64,000 nucleotides of DNA from Vibrio sp. CB1-14 (GTDB lineage: Bacteria > Pseudomonadota > Gammaproteobacteria > Enterobacterales > Vibrionaceae). The position numbers were made by a program, and so were the translations under genes. The notes under the pieces are model-generated. The model did no database searches, had not been told where the DNA came from, and worked only from the letters and a program-made list of their open reading frames with translations. The stretch spans positions 124,001-188,000 of the forward strand of contig NZ_CP115921.1 in the NCBI RefSeq assembly GCF_040412085.2. Direction: 5' to 3'. Shown here piece after piece: positions 35,590-43,947 of the stretch; within the stretch, counting starts at the first letter, position 1; every line of letters begins with the position of its first letter.

Positions 35590-36336
35590 ATGCCAAACTT
35601 GAATCTTCATCAACTGCGATTTTTTACCCAAGATAAATTGTTGGGGATTGTCTGCCTCGCTATCTTCGCGACCATTTTGTTCGTTCTATCATCTTTGCTC
35701 TACCCATATGAGCTCAGCGCTCAAGTAAGCAACGAGCTAGGTACCGTGATGCAAGTACTCTCTTATTCTGCTGGTCACCAAGGGTTCCTAATCACATTAG
35801 CGATACTTGGAGTGATAACACTCTGGGTTACGAGAGCCAGCAAACATAAAGTAATATTGATTGCCCAGTTAGGGTTACTGCTGGTATTCAGCTTTGGCGC
35901 TAAGACGTTCTTGAAGCAGTGGACCGAAAGCCCTAGACCTTACACTCATGAACTAGCGGCAGAGGGGCTGCTCTCTTCACCCGAGCAGTTCTACACGCTT
36001 GATAGTACTGACCAAAACCAGATCATCGTTTTAGCGAGTGATGAAGTAAGCCAATGGCGAACCAAGCACTGGTTGGGTGAAACTGACTATTCCTTTCCTT
36101 CTGGTCACACGATTTTTGTGGCAGTATGTGTTCTCTTCTTTGCCGGGTTATTTGCCAACCACCAGTATCCTATTCTCTCATCCTTAGTGATCTTATGGGC
36201 AGTTGGCGTCGCGACCAGTCGACTTTGGCTTGGTATGCATCGCCCGGAAGACCTATTTGGTTCACTGGCATTTGCACTGGTGCTTTTCTTGATTGTCCCT
36301 AGCGCTGACTCCAAATTTCGATTACTATCGAAATAG
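35590..36336 (+). CDS. PAP2-type membrane phosphatase (PgpB-like)
   Basis: This 248-residue inner-membrane phosphatase has about six hydrophobic helices and the three PAP2 motifs: KTFLKQWTESPRPY (KX6RP) near residue 98, PSGHT near 171, and SRLWLGMHRPEDLFG (SRX5HX3D) near 212. E. coli PgpB removes phosphate from phosphatidylglycerophosphate and undecaprenyl diphosphate, and this protein is similar in length and loop spacing. Its stop codon lies 19 bp before an ArsR-type regulator gene in the same direction. Substrate is inferred from the family. Confidence 0.85.
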   Translation: MPNLNLHQLRFFTQDKLLGIVCLAIFATILFVLSSLLYPYELSAQVSNELGTVMQVLSYSAGHQGFLITLAILGVITLWVTRASKHKVILIAQLGLLLVFSFGAKTFLKQWTESPRPYTHELAAEGLLSSPEQFYTLDSTDQNQIIVLASDEVSQWRTKHWLGETDYSFPSGHTIFVAVCVLFFAGLFANHQYPILSSLVILWAVGVATSRLWLGMHRPEDLFGSLAFALVLFLIVPSADSKFRLLSK

Positions 36337-36355
36337 TAATTGCGGAGAGAAACAG

Positions 36356-36649
36356 ATGCAGATTGAAATTGCAGCAAAAGCATTGAAAGAACTGGGACAC
36401 GTTACCCGCCTCGCTATCTATCGACAAGTCGTTAAGGCAGGACGACAAGGTATCCCTGTCGGTGAGATACAAGAGCGACTTGATATTCCCGGTTCGACAC
36501 TATCACACCATATTTCGAGTCTTGCTTCAGCCAATTTAATAGAGCAACGTCGTGAAGGTCGAACTCTATTTTGTGTTGCGAAATACGAGCATCTCACAGG
36601 CGTCATTGACTTCTTACAAGATGAATGTTGTGTTGATGAAAAGTGCTAG
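36356..36649 (+). CDS. ArsR-family transcriptional regulator
   Basis: The start at 36356 follows GCGGAGAG and gives MQIEIAAKALKELGHVTRL; a longer ORF overlaps the previous gene. The 97-residue product is an ArsR-type winged helix: LGHVTRLAIYRQVV (helix 1-2), IPVGEIQERLDIPGSTLSHHISSL (recognition helix, about residues 33-56) and the wing EQRREGRTLFCVAKY. A CCVDEKC end gives three clustered Cys, which might sense metal or oxidation. No ELCVCDL metal site is seen. It is probably co-transcribed with the PAP2 gene. Confidence 0.82.
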   Translation: MQIEIAAKALKELGHVTRLAIYRQVVKAGRQGIPVGEIQERLDIPGSTLSHHISSLASANLIEQRREGRTLFCVAKYEHLTGVIDFLQDECCVDEKC

Positions 36650-36665
36650 CAATTAGCACTTTTTC
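36640..36665 (+). terminator. Rho-independent terminator overlapping the ArsR gene end
   Basis: The stem AAGTGCTA/TAGCACTT with a 5-base loop followed by TTTTC overlaps the stop codon of the ArsR-type gene. Confidence 0.75.
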
Positions 36666-37037
36666 AAACTCTCTTTCACTTTAATTCAGATAATAAATAC
36701 CAGATTGAATGCGATAAAATCACCAATAAATAAACACCACATTTAATATAACCACAATCAATCCACGACCAATTCATTGATTAAACAGATAGATAAACCC
36801 CCATCAACAGTGAGAGTTATACTCTAATAATCCATTCAACCCTCTATTTCCATACCAAACCCAGCCAATTATATTAAATAGATCGAAATTTCGGCAGTTA
36901 ATAAATAATCTAAATCAATAAGTACCATTATTATCAGTAATAAGTGATACTATGACTTGCTACTGACCAATCAAAACACTGTCGATGGTATTTCAAATGG
37001 AACTTGCTGCATTCATAAGGTAAAGAGGAATATTTTT
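36666..37037. other. 372-bp AT-rich region before the chemoreceptor gene
   Basis: No gene is seen. The DNA is strongly AT-rich, suiting the promoter of the chemoreceptor at 37038. No named site could be assigned. Confidence 0.4.
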
Positions 37038-38654
37038 GTGAAACTGAATAATTTGTCGATCAGAGCGAAGTTACAGGCTCTTGTCGGCTTTGCCGTACTC
37101 ATTCTATTCTCACTGGGTACTTATAATCTTATCATTCAAAAAAACTCAAGCTACGACCAACGTAAAGACCGAGTACGCTCGAATGTCGAAGTGGCGTACA
37201 CCTTAGCAAGTCACTATCAAAAACTCAGTGCTTCGATGGGCGAAGAGCAAGCGAAGCAAGCGGCAGCGAAAGCCATTGAGGCGCTACGCTACGACGGCAA
37301 CAACTACTTCTTCATCGCAACTTCCGATGAAAAGGTGGTCATGCACCCGACTAACCCACAGCTAAACGGCACTAAAGCGAGTAATTTGCGAGACTCTCGT
37401 GGTCACTATTTCTGGCAGGAAATGAGTGCAGTTGCGACCAAACAAGGTAGCGGCTTTGTTACCTATTACTGGATTGGTAGCGACGGCGAAGAGTCGCAAA
37501 AGATCTCTTTCGTCAGTTACATTCCCGAATGGGACTGGATTATCGGTTCGGGTGTTCAAACTGCAGACATCGACAAAGCATTCCAAAGCCAGCTAATTAA
37601 AGATCTCATTGTCGATACCCTAGCTGCCATCGTGTTAATTATTATGAGCGTCTACATTGCTCGGAATGTCGTCAAGCCGATTGAGAGCCTAGTACAACGC
37701 GTTCATCGAGTAGCTGACGGCGATCTAACTGTTAATATGTCGAGCGACCGTAAAGATGAACTGGGCTATTTAAGTAATGAACTTGCACGCATGATGTCGG
37801 CGCTCAAAGATACCATCACCGCAGCGAAGTCGTCGGCAGATTATTCAGGCCAACTGTCTAGTAGCATTGCCGCTGCGAGCGAAGAAACCTCTACCAGTAT
37901 TGACTCTCAAAGCCAGCAACTTGAGCAGCTTGCAACAGCAATGAATGAAATGTCTTCAACCATTCAAGACGTCGCTAGTAACTCAGAGCACACTGCCACA
38001 ACAACAGAAGAGAGCAAAAACTTTGCCGCTGAAGGCAGTCGCAGCATGGGCTATACGTTGACTAATATCGCCGGTATTTCTGATGACATCACCAGCACCC
38101 ACCAGCTCATGGAAGCGCTGAAACAAGGCGTAAGCGATATTAGCTCGGTAGTAAACGTGATTCACGAAGTTTCAGAGCAGACCAACCTTCTTGCCCTCAA
38201 TGCAGCGATTGAAGCAGCGCGCGCCGGTGAACAAGGTCGCGGTTTTGCCGTGGTTGCCGATGAGGTTCGAAACCTGGCTAGCCGCACTCAAGAGTCTACG
38301 GCGCAAGTACAAACCACCATTGATCAGCTTAACGAGCGCACCGACAGCGTATTGTCAGTAATGGCAGCAAACCAAACTAAGGTGTCTGAGAGTGTGGATT
38401 TGGCTTCGCAAACTCAGGAGAAACTGGATACTGCGGTAGCCAAACTCAACGACACTTACGATATGGTGACGCAAATTGCGGCGGCGGCTGAGCAGCAAGG
38501 CACTGTTGCCAATGACGTCAATGAAAACGTTAGCGTGGTGCATCTATCGATTAGCGAAATCCGACAAGCGAGCCAAAGTTTGGCTCAGCAGTCACAGTCA
38601 ATGGCTCAAGCTTCCGATGAGCTAACGCAAAAACTGGCTTACTTTAGAGTGTAA
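37038..38654 (+). CDS. Methyl-accepting chemotaxis protein with single Cache domain
   Basis: This receptor controls flagellar rotation through CheA/CheW. The start is the GTG at 37038 after AGAGGA, giving [14 protein letters not shown] and 538 residues; the paralogue at 62288 starts the same way. Order: N-terminal transmembrane helix (about 12-33), periplasmic single Cache domain (about 40-185, with [21 protein letters not shown] and [10 protein letters not shown]), second helix (about 190-210), HAMP (about 212-265) and signalling domain. The tip reads [35 protein letters not shown]. No C-terminal pentapeptide tether is present. The ligand is unknown; such Cache domains often bind small organic acids. 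Confidence 0.93.
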   Translation: MKLNNLSIRAKLQALVGFAVLILFSLGTYNLIIQKNSSYDQRKDRVRSNVEVAYTLASHYQKLSASMGEEQAKQAAAKAIEALRYDGNNYFFIATSDEKVVMHPTNPQLNGTKASNLRDSRGHYFWQEMSAVATKQGSGFVTYYWIGSDGEESQKISFVSYIPEWDWIIGSGVQTADIDKAFQSQLIKDLIVDTLAAIVLIIMSVYIARNVVKPIESLVQRVHRVADGDLTVNMSSDRKDELGYLSNELARMMSALKDTITAAKSSADYSGQLSSSIAAASEETSTSIDSQSQQLEQLATAMNEMSSTIQDVASNSEHTATTTEESKNFAAEGSRSMGYTLTNIAGISDDITSTHQLMEALKQGVSDISSVVNVIHEVSEQTNLLALNAAIEAARAGEQGRGFAVVADEVRNLASRTQESTAQVQTTIDQLNERTDSVLSVMAANQTKVSESVDLASQTQEKLDTAVAKLNDTYDMVTQIAAAAEQQGTVANDVNENVSVVHLSISEIRQASQSLAQQSQSMAQASDELTQKLAYFRV

Positions 38655-38678
38655 GCTGACCCCAGCTTGGAAGACTCA

Positions 38679-38709
38679 AAAACGCTGCGAAATTACGCAG
38701 CGTTTTTTT
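38679..38709. terminator. Rho-independent terminator after the chemoreceptor gene
   Basis: The stem AAACGCTGCG/CGCAGCGTTT with a 6-base loop is followed by a T-run, 25 bp after the chemoreceptor stop codon. Confidence 0.88.
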
Positions 38710-38710
38710 A

Positions 38711-38739
38711 TTTGGTTATTTTTGGTTATTTTTGGTTAT
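38711..38739. repeat. Three tandem 10-bp repeats across the yceI stop codon
   Basis: TTTGGTTATT occurs three times in tandem, the last copy ending ATA. On the minus strand these encode the final Asn-Gln-Lys and the stop TAA of the YceI protein. A change in copy number would shift the end of the gene but keep a TAA. Confidence 0.7.
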
Positions 38740-39304
38740 AGACCAACATAAACGTCAACGGTACCGACGTCGCAATAGCCGGCAGACCCGCCACTTCACG
38801 TAGTTTTTCTATACCCTGTTCCAAACCAAAATCCGCGGCATATACAATCAAAGGATCAGTTGCGACAATCACCACCTTGTCATCACTCATTTTCATTACC
38901 GTCAGTTTGGCGGGATAAGTTTTCTGCTTACCGTGCAAATCCACAGTGACGTCGTTAATGATGCTATAAATGCCGCCAATATCGCTATTGTCCAGTTCAC
39001 TCATATCAACCACGGTGGTAATCGTTGCTTTAGCAAAGTCAGCAACGTTAAATAGCATGGTTTGCATTCTCTCATTTCGAATGGGTATGTTGGTTTCGAT
39101 ACTGGACAAATCGATAACCAGCGTTGCTTTGCCATCGTCACTGATCGTGCCTGTCATCGCTTCAAAGTGATGTATTTCGCTTACACTGTTGCTTTTAGTG
39201 GAGACAAATTTGAGTGTCGAATTGCTACTATCGAGCATCCACTCAGCTTGTGACGAGAACGTCACTGCCAGAGCAGCGAGTAGCGTACCTAGTCGGATCA
39301 TCAT
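38726..39304 (-). CDS. YceI family periplasmic protein
   Basis: This 192-residue protein has a signal peptide ending near residue 20 (SSQAEW) and a YceI lipocalin-like barrel that binds isoprenoid or polyprenyl lipids in known relatives. Visible words are WMLDSSNSTLKFVSTKSNSV at the mature start, IDLSSIETNIPIRNERM near residue 65 and a C-terminal strand ending VPLTFMLVYNQK. It is transcribed alone, leftward. Its last codons lie in a tandem repeat. The ligand here is unknown. Confidence 0.88.
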   Translation of the reverse strand: MMIRLGTLLAALAVTFSSQAEWMLDSSNSTLKFVSTKSNSVSEIHHFEAMTGTISDDGKATLVIDLSSIETNIPIRNERMQTMLFNVADFAKATITTVVDMSELDNSDIGGIYSIINDVTVDLHGKQKTYPAKLTVMKMSDDKVVIVATDPLIVYAADFGLEQGIEKLREVAGLPAIATSVPLTFMLVYNQK

Positions 39305-39424
39305 GGGGTTTCCTTATCTATGCTGACTCTATAGGTGTAGTCTAGGACGCTTCGGATCTCCACACTGTCAATTGAATATGATACTGTTTTGACATACTAA
39401 AAATGACGACACGGAGAAGTCAGT

Positions 39425-40036
39425 ATGCAGCTTAACCTCGATGAGTTATCCCCCAACGCTATCTATCATTTGATGACGCAAACCGTCATCCCTCGCCCGA
39501 TAGCTTGGGCGCTCACAGAATCATCCGACGACAATTATAATCTCGCTCCATTTTCATATTTCGCTCCGATATCGAGCAATCCACCATTGTTGATGCTCTC
39601 AGTGGGCAAAAAGCCTGATGGCACGTTAAAAGACACCGCGGTGAACGCCATTAACAATAAAGAGCTAGTCATCCACATTGCGTCTACTGGAAGCGCCGAA
39701 ACCATGACTCAAACCTCTGCAACATTGAGTCATGGCGAGTCAGAAATCATCGCTAGCCAAGTGGAACTCGACGATCTAGACGGCTTCAATCTGCCGAGAG
39801 TTAAACAATGCCCTATCGCCTTTGGTTGCACCCTTCACGATGTTCTAGAAGTCGGTAATACACCTCAACACTTGCTTATCGCCAAAATAGAGAAAGTCTA
39901 CATCGATGACCAAGTCGTCACGATGCAAAACGAGCGCTTAGTCATCGACGCGCTTAAAGTCGACCCACTATCTCGCTTAGGGGGCAACGATTACGCCACG
40001 CTAGACAAAACCATCACGGTACAACGCCCTCAATAG
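39425..40036 (+). CDS. Flavin reductase-like FMN-binding protein
   Basis: This 203-residue cytoplasmic protein belongs to the flavin reductase-like split-barrel family. It has VIPRPIAWALT near residue 21, NLAPFSYFAPISSNPPLLMLSVG near 40 and the DPLSRLGGNDYATL end that is common in this group. Members bind FMN and reduce flavins or Fe(III) compounds, or supply reduced flavin to oxygenases. An ACGGAGAAG site precedes the ATG. It lies next to an iron-uptake cluster but is separated from it by a terminator, so a role in iron release is only possible. Confidence 0.85.
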   Translation: MQLNLDELSPNAIYHLMTQTVIPRPIAWALTESSDDNYNLAPFSYFAPISSNPPLLMLSVGKKPDGTLKDTAVNAINNKELVIHIASTGSAETMTQTSATLSHGESEIIASQVELDDLDGFNLPRVKQCPIAFGCTLHDVLEVGNTPQHLLIAKIEKVYIDDQVVTMQNERLVIDALKVDPLSRLGGNDYATLDKTITVQRPQ

Positions 40037-40062
40037 CTACTCTCTATTAGTTCTCAGCTGCG

Positions 40063-40100
40063 AAACAAACCATTCACTCTATGTAATGGTTTGTTTTACT
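40063..40100 (+). terminator. Rho-independent terminator after flavin reductase gene
   Basis: A 12-bp perfect stem, AAACAAACCATT and AATGGTTTGTTT, with a 10-base loop is followed by TTACTT, 26 bp after the stop codon. Confidence 0.8.
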
Positions 40101-40127
40101 TCATATTAGCAACTTATATTTAATGCT

Positions 40128-40150
40128 ATTGATAACCATTCCCAATCAAT
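40128..40150. promoter_or_regulatory. Possible Fur box before the iron-uptake operon
   Basis: The ATTGAT...ATCAAT inverted repeat with a GATAACCATT core (40128-40150) resembles a degenerate Fur box and lies about 40 bp before the binding-protein start codon. The match is weak, but an iron-repressed operon would need a site in this place. Confidence 0.45.
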
Positions 40151-40190
40151 GTAGGATTGCGCACCTGTTATTTTTTACATTGAGCTCGCT

Positions 40191-41102
40191 ATGAATATCT
40201 CTTTTGCACAAGGACTTCGTGCTGTTATCGTCAATTTTCTCGCTTTTGTCTGTATTTCCGCTGTGGCAAGCGACACCCGAGTTTTCGAAGACCAACAAGG
40301 ACAAGTTTCTATTCAAGGCAGCCCAAGTCGTGTTGTCGCTCTAGAGTACTCTTTTGTGGATGCGCTCGCGGCGGTAGGCATCTCTCCAGTCGGTGTCGCC
40401 GATGACAAGAACATCGAACGCATTCTTCCTGAAATTCGCGAACTAATTAAACCTTGGCAATCTGTTGGCGTGCGTCCACAACCAAGCTTAGAGGCCATCG
40501 CGGAGCTTAAACCCGATCTCATCATCGCGGATGCTGAACGTCACGCTACCATTTACAACGATCTTTCAAGCATTGCACCGACCATCCTTTTAAAAAGCCG
40601 AGGCGAGACTTACGAGGAAAACCTTGATTCAGCACTGAAGATAGGAATTGCGGTAAACCGTGAAGCTGCAATGAAAGCTCGAATTGAAAAGCACCAGCAG
40701 ATCATGGCTCAGTATCGCCAAAATTTATCATCAGCAGACAACTTTCAGTTTGCGGTCGTAACTGACAAAGGCATGTGGCTACATGGACCAGACTCCTACG
40801 CGGGTGGCGTTATTACTGCATTGGGACTCAAAGGGCCAGCCGTTCCGAAAACAAACAAAGCGTACATTGAAGTGAGCTTTGAGCAGCTTTTGAAGATCAA
40901 CCCTGATTGGCTGCTGCTGGGTCCATATAAACCTCATACCGTCTACGATGACTGGGCAAACAACCCTCTTTTTAAAATGCTGAACGTTTCAAAGTCACAG
41001 CAAGCCGTCAAAGTGTCGCCACAATTGTGGTCACTAAACCGAGGGATAATCGCAGCAGAAGGCATTGCTAAGAACCTAACTGACATTATTCAAAAGCCGT
41101 AG
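40191..41102 (+). CDS. Periplasmic Fe(III)-siderophore/citrate-binding protein (FecB/PvuB-like)
   Basis: This 303-residue protein binds an iron complex in the periplasm and passes it to the permeases that follow. It has an N-terminal hydrophobic signal segment (to about residue 26), then the class III binding-protein fold: VVALEYSFVDALAAVGISPVGVAD near residue 48, ELKPDLIIADAERH near 103, and the C-terminal lobe with DWLLLGPY near 240. The FecB-like group carries carboxylate-type complexes (ferric citrate, vibrioferrin-like). It leads a four-gene operon, 7 bp before the first permease gene. The substrate is an inference. Confidence 0.87.
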   Translation: MNISFAQGLRAVIVNFLAFVCISAVASDTRVFEDQQGQVSIQGSPSRVVALEYSFVDALAAVGISPVGVADDKNIERILPEIRELIKPWQSVGVRPQPSLEAIAELKPDLIIADAERHATIYNDLSSIAPTILLKSRGETYEENLDSALKIGIAVNREAAMKARIEKHQQIMAQYRQNLSSADNFQFAVVTDKGMWLHGPDSYAGGVITALGLKGPAVPKTNKAYIEVSFEQLLKINPDWLLLGPYKPHTVYDDWANNPLFKMLNVSKSQQAVKVSPQLWSLNRGIIAAEGIAKNLTDIIQKP

Positions 41103-41109
41103 ATTTCCC

Positions 41110-42108
41110 ATGTTCCAATTCCAACAGTGCAAGCTTTGGCTTGCACTTTTTTTGGGAATGTTTCTTTCCCTAAACATCTCCTTGATCGCTTGGTCTAGTT
41201 TCGATTTAACGCTCTCTGCTCTGAGTCACTATTGGTTTGCTTTCGATGCCAATAATATGGAACACCAGATAATCAATACGCTTCGCATGCCAAGAGTGTT
41301 GGGCTGTGCGCTGATTGGTGCCAACTTAGCCGTTGCTGGTGTGCTCATGCAAGGCCTTACTCGAAATCCACTTGCTTCACCGTCGGTGCTCGCCATCAAT
41401 TCAGGTGCGGCACTTATGATTGTATTGACCAGTTTTGGAATACTTACCCTTCCGCTACCTACGTTTGTAGCAGGCGCACTGGGAAGTGCGCTAAGTGGTC
41501 TACTGGTCATTTATCTTGGTGGTTTCTTCGAAAATAGACCTCACCCAGTCAAGCTTGTTCTCGCTGGTATTGCAGTCAATGCTCTGCTGTTAGGGTTAAC
41601 TCGAGCCACCATTATTCTTGCAGACGACCAAGCCTATAGCATTCAATCTTGGTTAATTGGCTCTGTCAGTAACCTTAATTGGGACTCTATCACTCTGCTC
41701 GTCCCGATCAGTCTATTTGCTCTGTTACTCAGTTGGGGACTGGCTCATCAATTAAACTTATTGGTGCTGGGTAACGATGTCGCGACTGGGCTTGGCGTCA
41801 ACACCACTGTCATTCGTCTACTTGCTTGCCTAGCGATTGTTATGTTGACCAGTATCAGTGTCTCCACAGCAGGTCCAATTGGCTTTTTAGGATTATTGGT
41901 TCCTCATATGGCACGCAAGCTCGTTGGAAACAACTTCTTCCCTTTGATACCTGCGAGCGCATTTCTTGGCGCATTATTATTGATGCTGTCTGACACCTTG
42001 GCTCGCGCTATTGCTTTCCCAAGCGAAACGCCTGTAGGCGTAGTGACAGCCCTAATTGGCACGCCATTTTTCATCCTTATTTCCATAAAAGGCCGCATCA
42101 ACTCATGA
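41110..42108 (+). CDS. Iron-complex ABC transporter permease (FecC/PvuC-like)
   Basis: First of two FecCD-type permeases of this importer, 332 residues with about nine to ten hydrophobic helices. Family words are RMPRVLGCALIGANLAVAGVLMQGLTRNPLASPSVLAINSGAAL split across residues 59-100, and GPIGFLGLLVPHMARKLVG near 255, the ATPase-coupling region. The stop codon overlaps the next permease start by 4 bp (ATGA). In this family the two permeases form a heterodimer, as in FecCD. Substrate is inferred from the operon. Confidence 0.9.
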   Translation: MFQFQQCKLWLALFLGMFLSLNISLIAWSSFDLTLSALSHYWFAFDANNMEHQIINTLRMPRVLGCALIGANLAVAGVLMQGLTRNPLASPSVLAINSGAALMIVLTSFGILTLPLPTFVAGALGSALSGLLVIYLGGFFENRPHPVKLVLAGIAVNALLLGLTRATIILADDQAYSIQSWLIGSVSNLNWDSITLLVPISLFALLLSWGLAHQLNLLVLGNDVATGLGVNTTVIRLLACLAIVMLTSISVSTAGPIGFLGLLVPHMARKLVGNNFFPLIPASAFLGALLLMLSDTLARAIAFPSETPVGVVTALIGTPFFILISIKGRINS

Positions 42109-43070
42109 AGCTTTCTTGGCTAATTCTGGTGGTAATTCTGATTGCTGTAGGCATCGTAAGCATGCTCGTCGGTGTCACTCAATTATCATTGCTACAAGTC
42201 GTTGATACCCTTTTTCACGGTGGTGACTACGACTTTGTCGTCAACCAATATCGATTCCCGCGCCTATTGCTTGCCATAGGTGTCGGTGCGGGACTTGGTG
42301 TATCTGGTGCGCTTGTACAAGGTGTGATCAGAAACCCCCTTGCCTCTCCAGACTTAATTGGGGTGAGTGCTGGCGCTGGTTTCGCAGCCACACTGCTATT
42401 GACCATCTATCCCGATGCACCAATTTGGTATCTGCCTTTGGCGGCCATATTTGGTGGTGTCAGTGTAGGACTTGCTTTGGTTATCATTGCACAGGCGGTA
42501 AAGCTGCCTCCTGCGCGAATGGCGCTTACTGGTATTGCTATCAGCGCCTTTTTAGCCAGTGGTATCGACTTTCTCTTAGTTGTCCATCCTATCGAGATCA
42601 ACACCGCCATGATTTGGCTGACAGGAAGTTTATGGGGAAGAGGATGGGAGCAGCTACCTTATATTTGGCTCGGATTGGCCATTTTATTGCCAATTGCCCT
42701 ATGGTACGCATGGCGACTGGATATCATCGGCCTTGGTGACGAATCCGCCATTGCTCTGGGTGTGCAACTCGAAAAGGTACAGATAGCCGCAATACTCAGC
42801 GCCGTCATGCTGGCGAGTCTCAGCGTTTCCATTGCAGGAACGATCAGTTTTGTTGGATTGTTAGCGCCACATTTAGCTCGCATGCTATTTGGACACAATC
42901 ATAAAGCGCTCGCTATCGGCTCTGCATTGATTGGTGGATTATTGGTGCTAATCGCTGATGCTATTGCTAGAGGTATCTCGCCGCCAATTGAGCTTCCTGC
43001 TGGCGTCCTGACTTCCGTCATTGGGGCACCCTACTTCATCTTTCTATTAAAACGACACAAGGGTTGGTAA
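42105..43070 (+). CDS. Iron-complex ABC transporter permease (FecD/PvuD-like)
   Basis: Second permease, 321 residues, overlapping the first by 4 bp. It has the parallel family words RFPRLLLAIGVGAGLGVSGA near residue 48, VIRNPLASPDLIGVSAGAG near 73, and GTISFVGLLAPHLARMLFG near 245. A WLTGSLWGRGWEQLPYIW loop near 165 is typical of FecD-type subunits. Its stop codon shares one base with the ATG of the ATPase gene (TAATG), again implying translational coupling. Confidence 0.9.
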   Translation: MKLSWLILVVILIAVGIVSMLVGVTQLSLLQVVDTLFHGGDYDFVVNQYRFPRLLLAIGVGAGLGVSGALVQGVIRNPLASPDLIGVSAGAGFAATLLLTIYPDAPIWYLPLAAIFGGVSVGLALVIIAQAVKLPPARMALTGIAISAFLASGIDFLLVVHPIEINTAMIWLTGSLWGRGWEQLPYIWLGLAILLPIALWYAWRLDIIGLGDESAIALGVQLEKVQIAAILSAVMLASLSVSIAGTISFVGLLAPHLARMLFGHNHKALAIGSALIGGLLVLIADAIARGISPPIELPAGVLTSVIGAPYFIFLLKRHKGW

Positions 43071-43834
43071 TGCTGTCTGTTAAGAATCTACACGTTGCCT
43101 ATGGCAATAAAACCATTATCCAAGATCTCAACCTGTCTATCCCAAAGGGCAAAATCACGGCTCTTATTGGGCCTAATGGTTGTGGAAAATCAACCCTGTT
43201 GAAAACTCTAGCAAGAATTAATCAGCCGAAGTCAGGCCAAGTGTTTATTGACAACACGCCGCTAACAAAGATCCCAACCAAAGCGCTTGCACAGAGGTTA
43301 TCAATGTTGCCTCAAACGCATGCTAGCCCAGAAGGTATCTCTATCCGCCGCCTTGTGGAATATGGACGAGCGCCTTACACCTCACATTGGGGAAAACTCA
43401 ACGAACAGGATAACCTCATCGTCGAACACGCTATGGCTGCCACCAGCATTAGCGAGTTAGCCGAATTGCCCATCGATGCTCTCTCAGGCGGACAGCGTCA
43501 ACGTGCTTGGATCGCGATGATCATTGCGCAAGACACCGAAATTGTCATGCTAGATGAACCCACCACCTACCTTGATCTATCTCATCAAGTTGAGCTAATG
43601 CACACCATGCAAGCCATGAATCAGCAAGGCAAAACAGTGGTTGTCGTTTTACATGATCTCAACCAAGCCTGCCGCTATTGTGACCATTTGGTTGTTCTTA
43701 GGGATGGCCAACTAATGACCGAAGGCACGCCTTCAGAGGTGTTTACTCAATCATTGCTCAAGCAAGTGTTCGACCTTGATGCCATGGTGATTGAAGACCC
43801 AGTTTCCAATACCCCAATGTGCGTCGCTCGCTAA
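43070..43834 (+). CDS. Iron-complex ABC transporter ATP-binding protein (FecE/PvuE-like)
   Basis: This 254-residue ATPase drives the importer. The start chosen is the ATG at 43070, which overlaps the permease stop (TAATG); a TTG at 43064 would add two residues. The Walker A motif GPNGCGKST is near residue 35, the ABC signature LSGGQRQRAW near 138 and Walker B MLDEPTTYLDL near 160. The switch VVLHDLNQACRYCD is near 190. It is the last gene of the operon; a 12-bp stem follows at 43838. Confidence 0.92.
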   Translation: MLSVKNLHVAYGNKTIIQDLNLSIPKGKITALIGPNGCGKSTLLKTLARINQPKSGQVFIDNTPLTKIPTKALAQRLSMLPQTHASPEGISIRRLVEYGRAPYTSHWGKLNEQDNLIVEHAMAATSISELAELPIDALSGGQRQRAWIAMIIAQDTEIVMLDEPTTYLDLSHQVELMHTMQAMNQQGKTVVVVLHDLNQACRYCDHLVVLRDGQLMTEGTPSEVFTQSLLKQVFDLDAMVIEDPVSNTPMCVAR

Positions 43835-43837
43835 TCA

Positions 43838-43874
43838 TTTCAATGTGTTATACATCAGGTACAACACATTGAAA
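43838..43874. terminator. 12-bp perfect hairpin between ATPase and receptor genes
   Basis: Arms TTTCAATGTGTT and AACACATTGAAA enclose 13 bases, 3 bp after the ATPase stop codon. A T-run is lacking, so it may only partly terminate or may stabilise the upstream messenger. Confidence 0.55.
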
Positions 43875-43882
43875 ATTCGGTA

Positions 43883-43903
43883 TTGATAATTATTATCATA
43901 AGC
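43883..43903. promoter_or_regulatory. Fur box before the TonB receptor gene
   Basis: TGATAAT-T-ATTATCA (43884-43898) is a perfect palindrome and matches the centre of the Fur consensus. It lies 45-65 bp before the receptor start codon, the expected promoter position. Confidence 0.75.
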
Positions 43904-43947
43904 ACTACCATTGCCGCAAAATTAAAAATCAGTGGTAATTACATCTC

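Noticed and set aside
35408..35602. 64-codon ORF with a lipobox-like LLFSCAS
   Set aside because: Its GTG start lies inside a strong hairpin, no ribosome site is seen, and it overlaps the start of the PAP2 gene.
40128..40150. Calling this site a firm Fur box
   Set aside because: The match to consensus is weak compared with the sites at 4074 and 43884, so it is listed only as possible.
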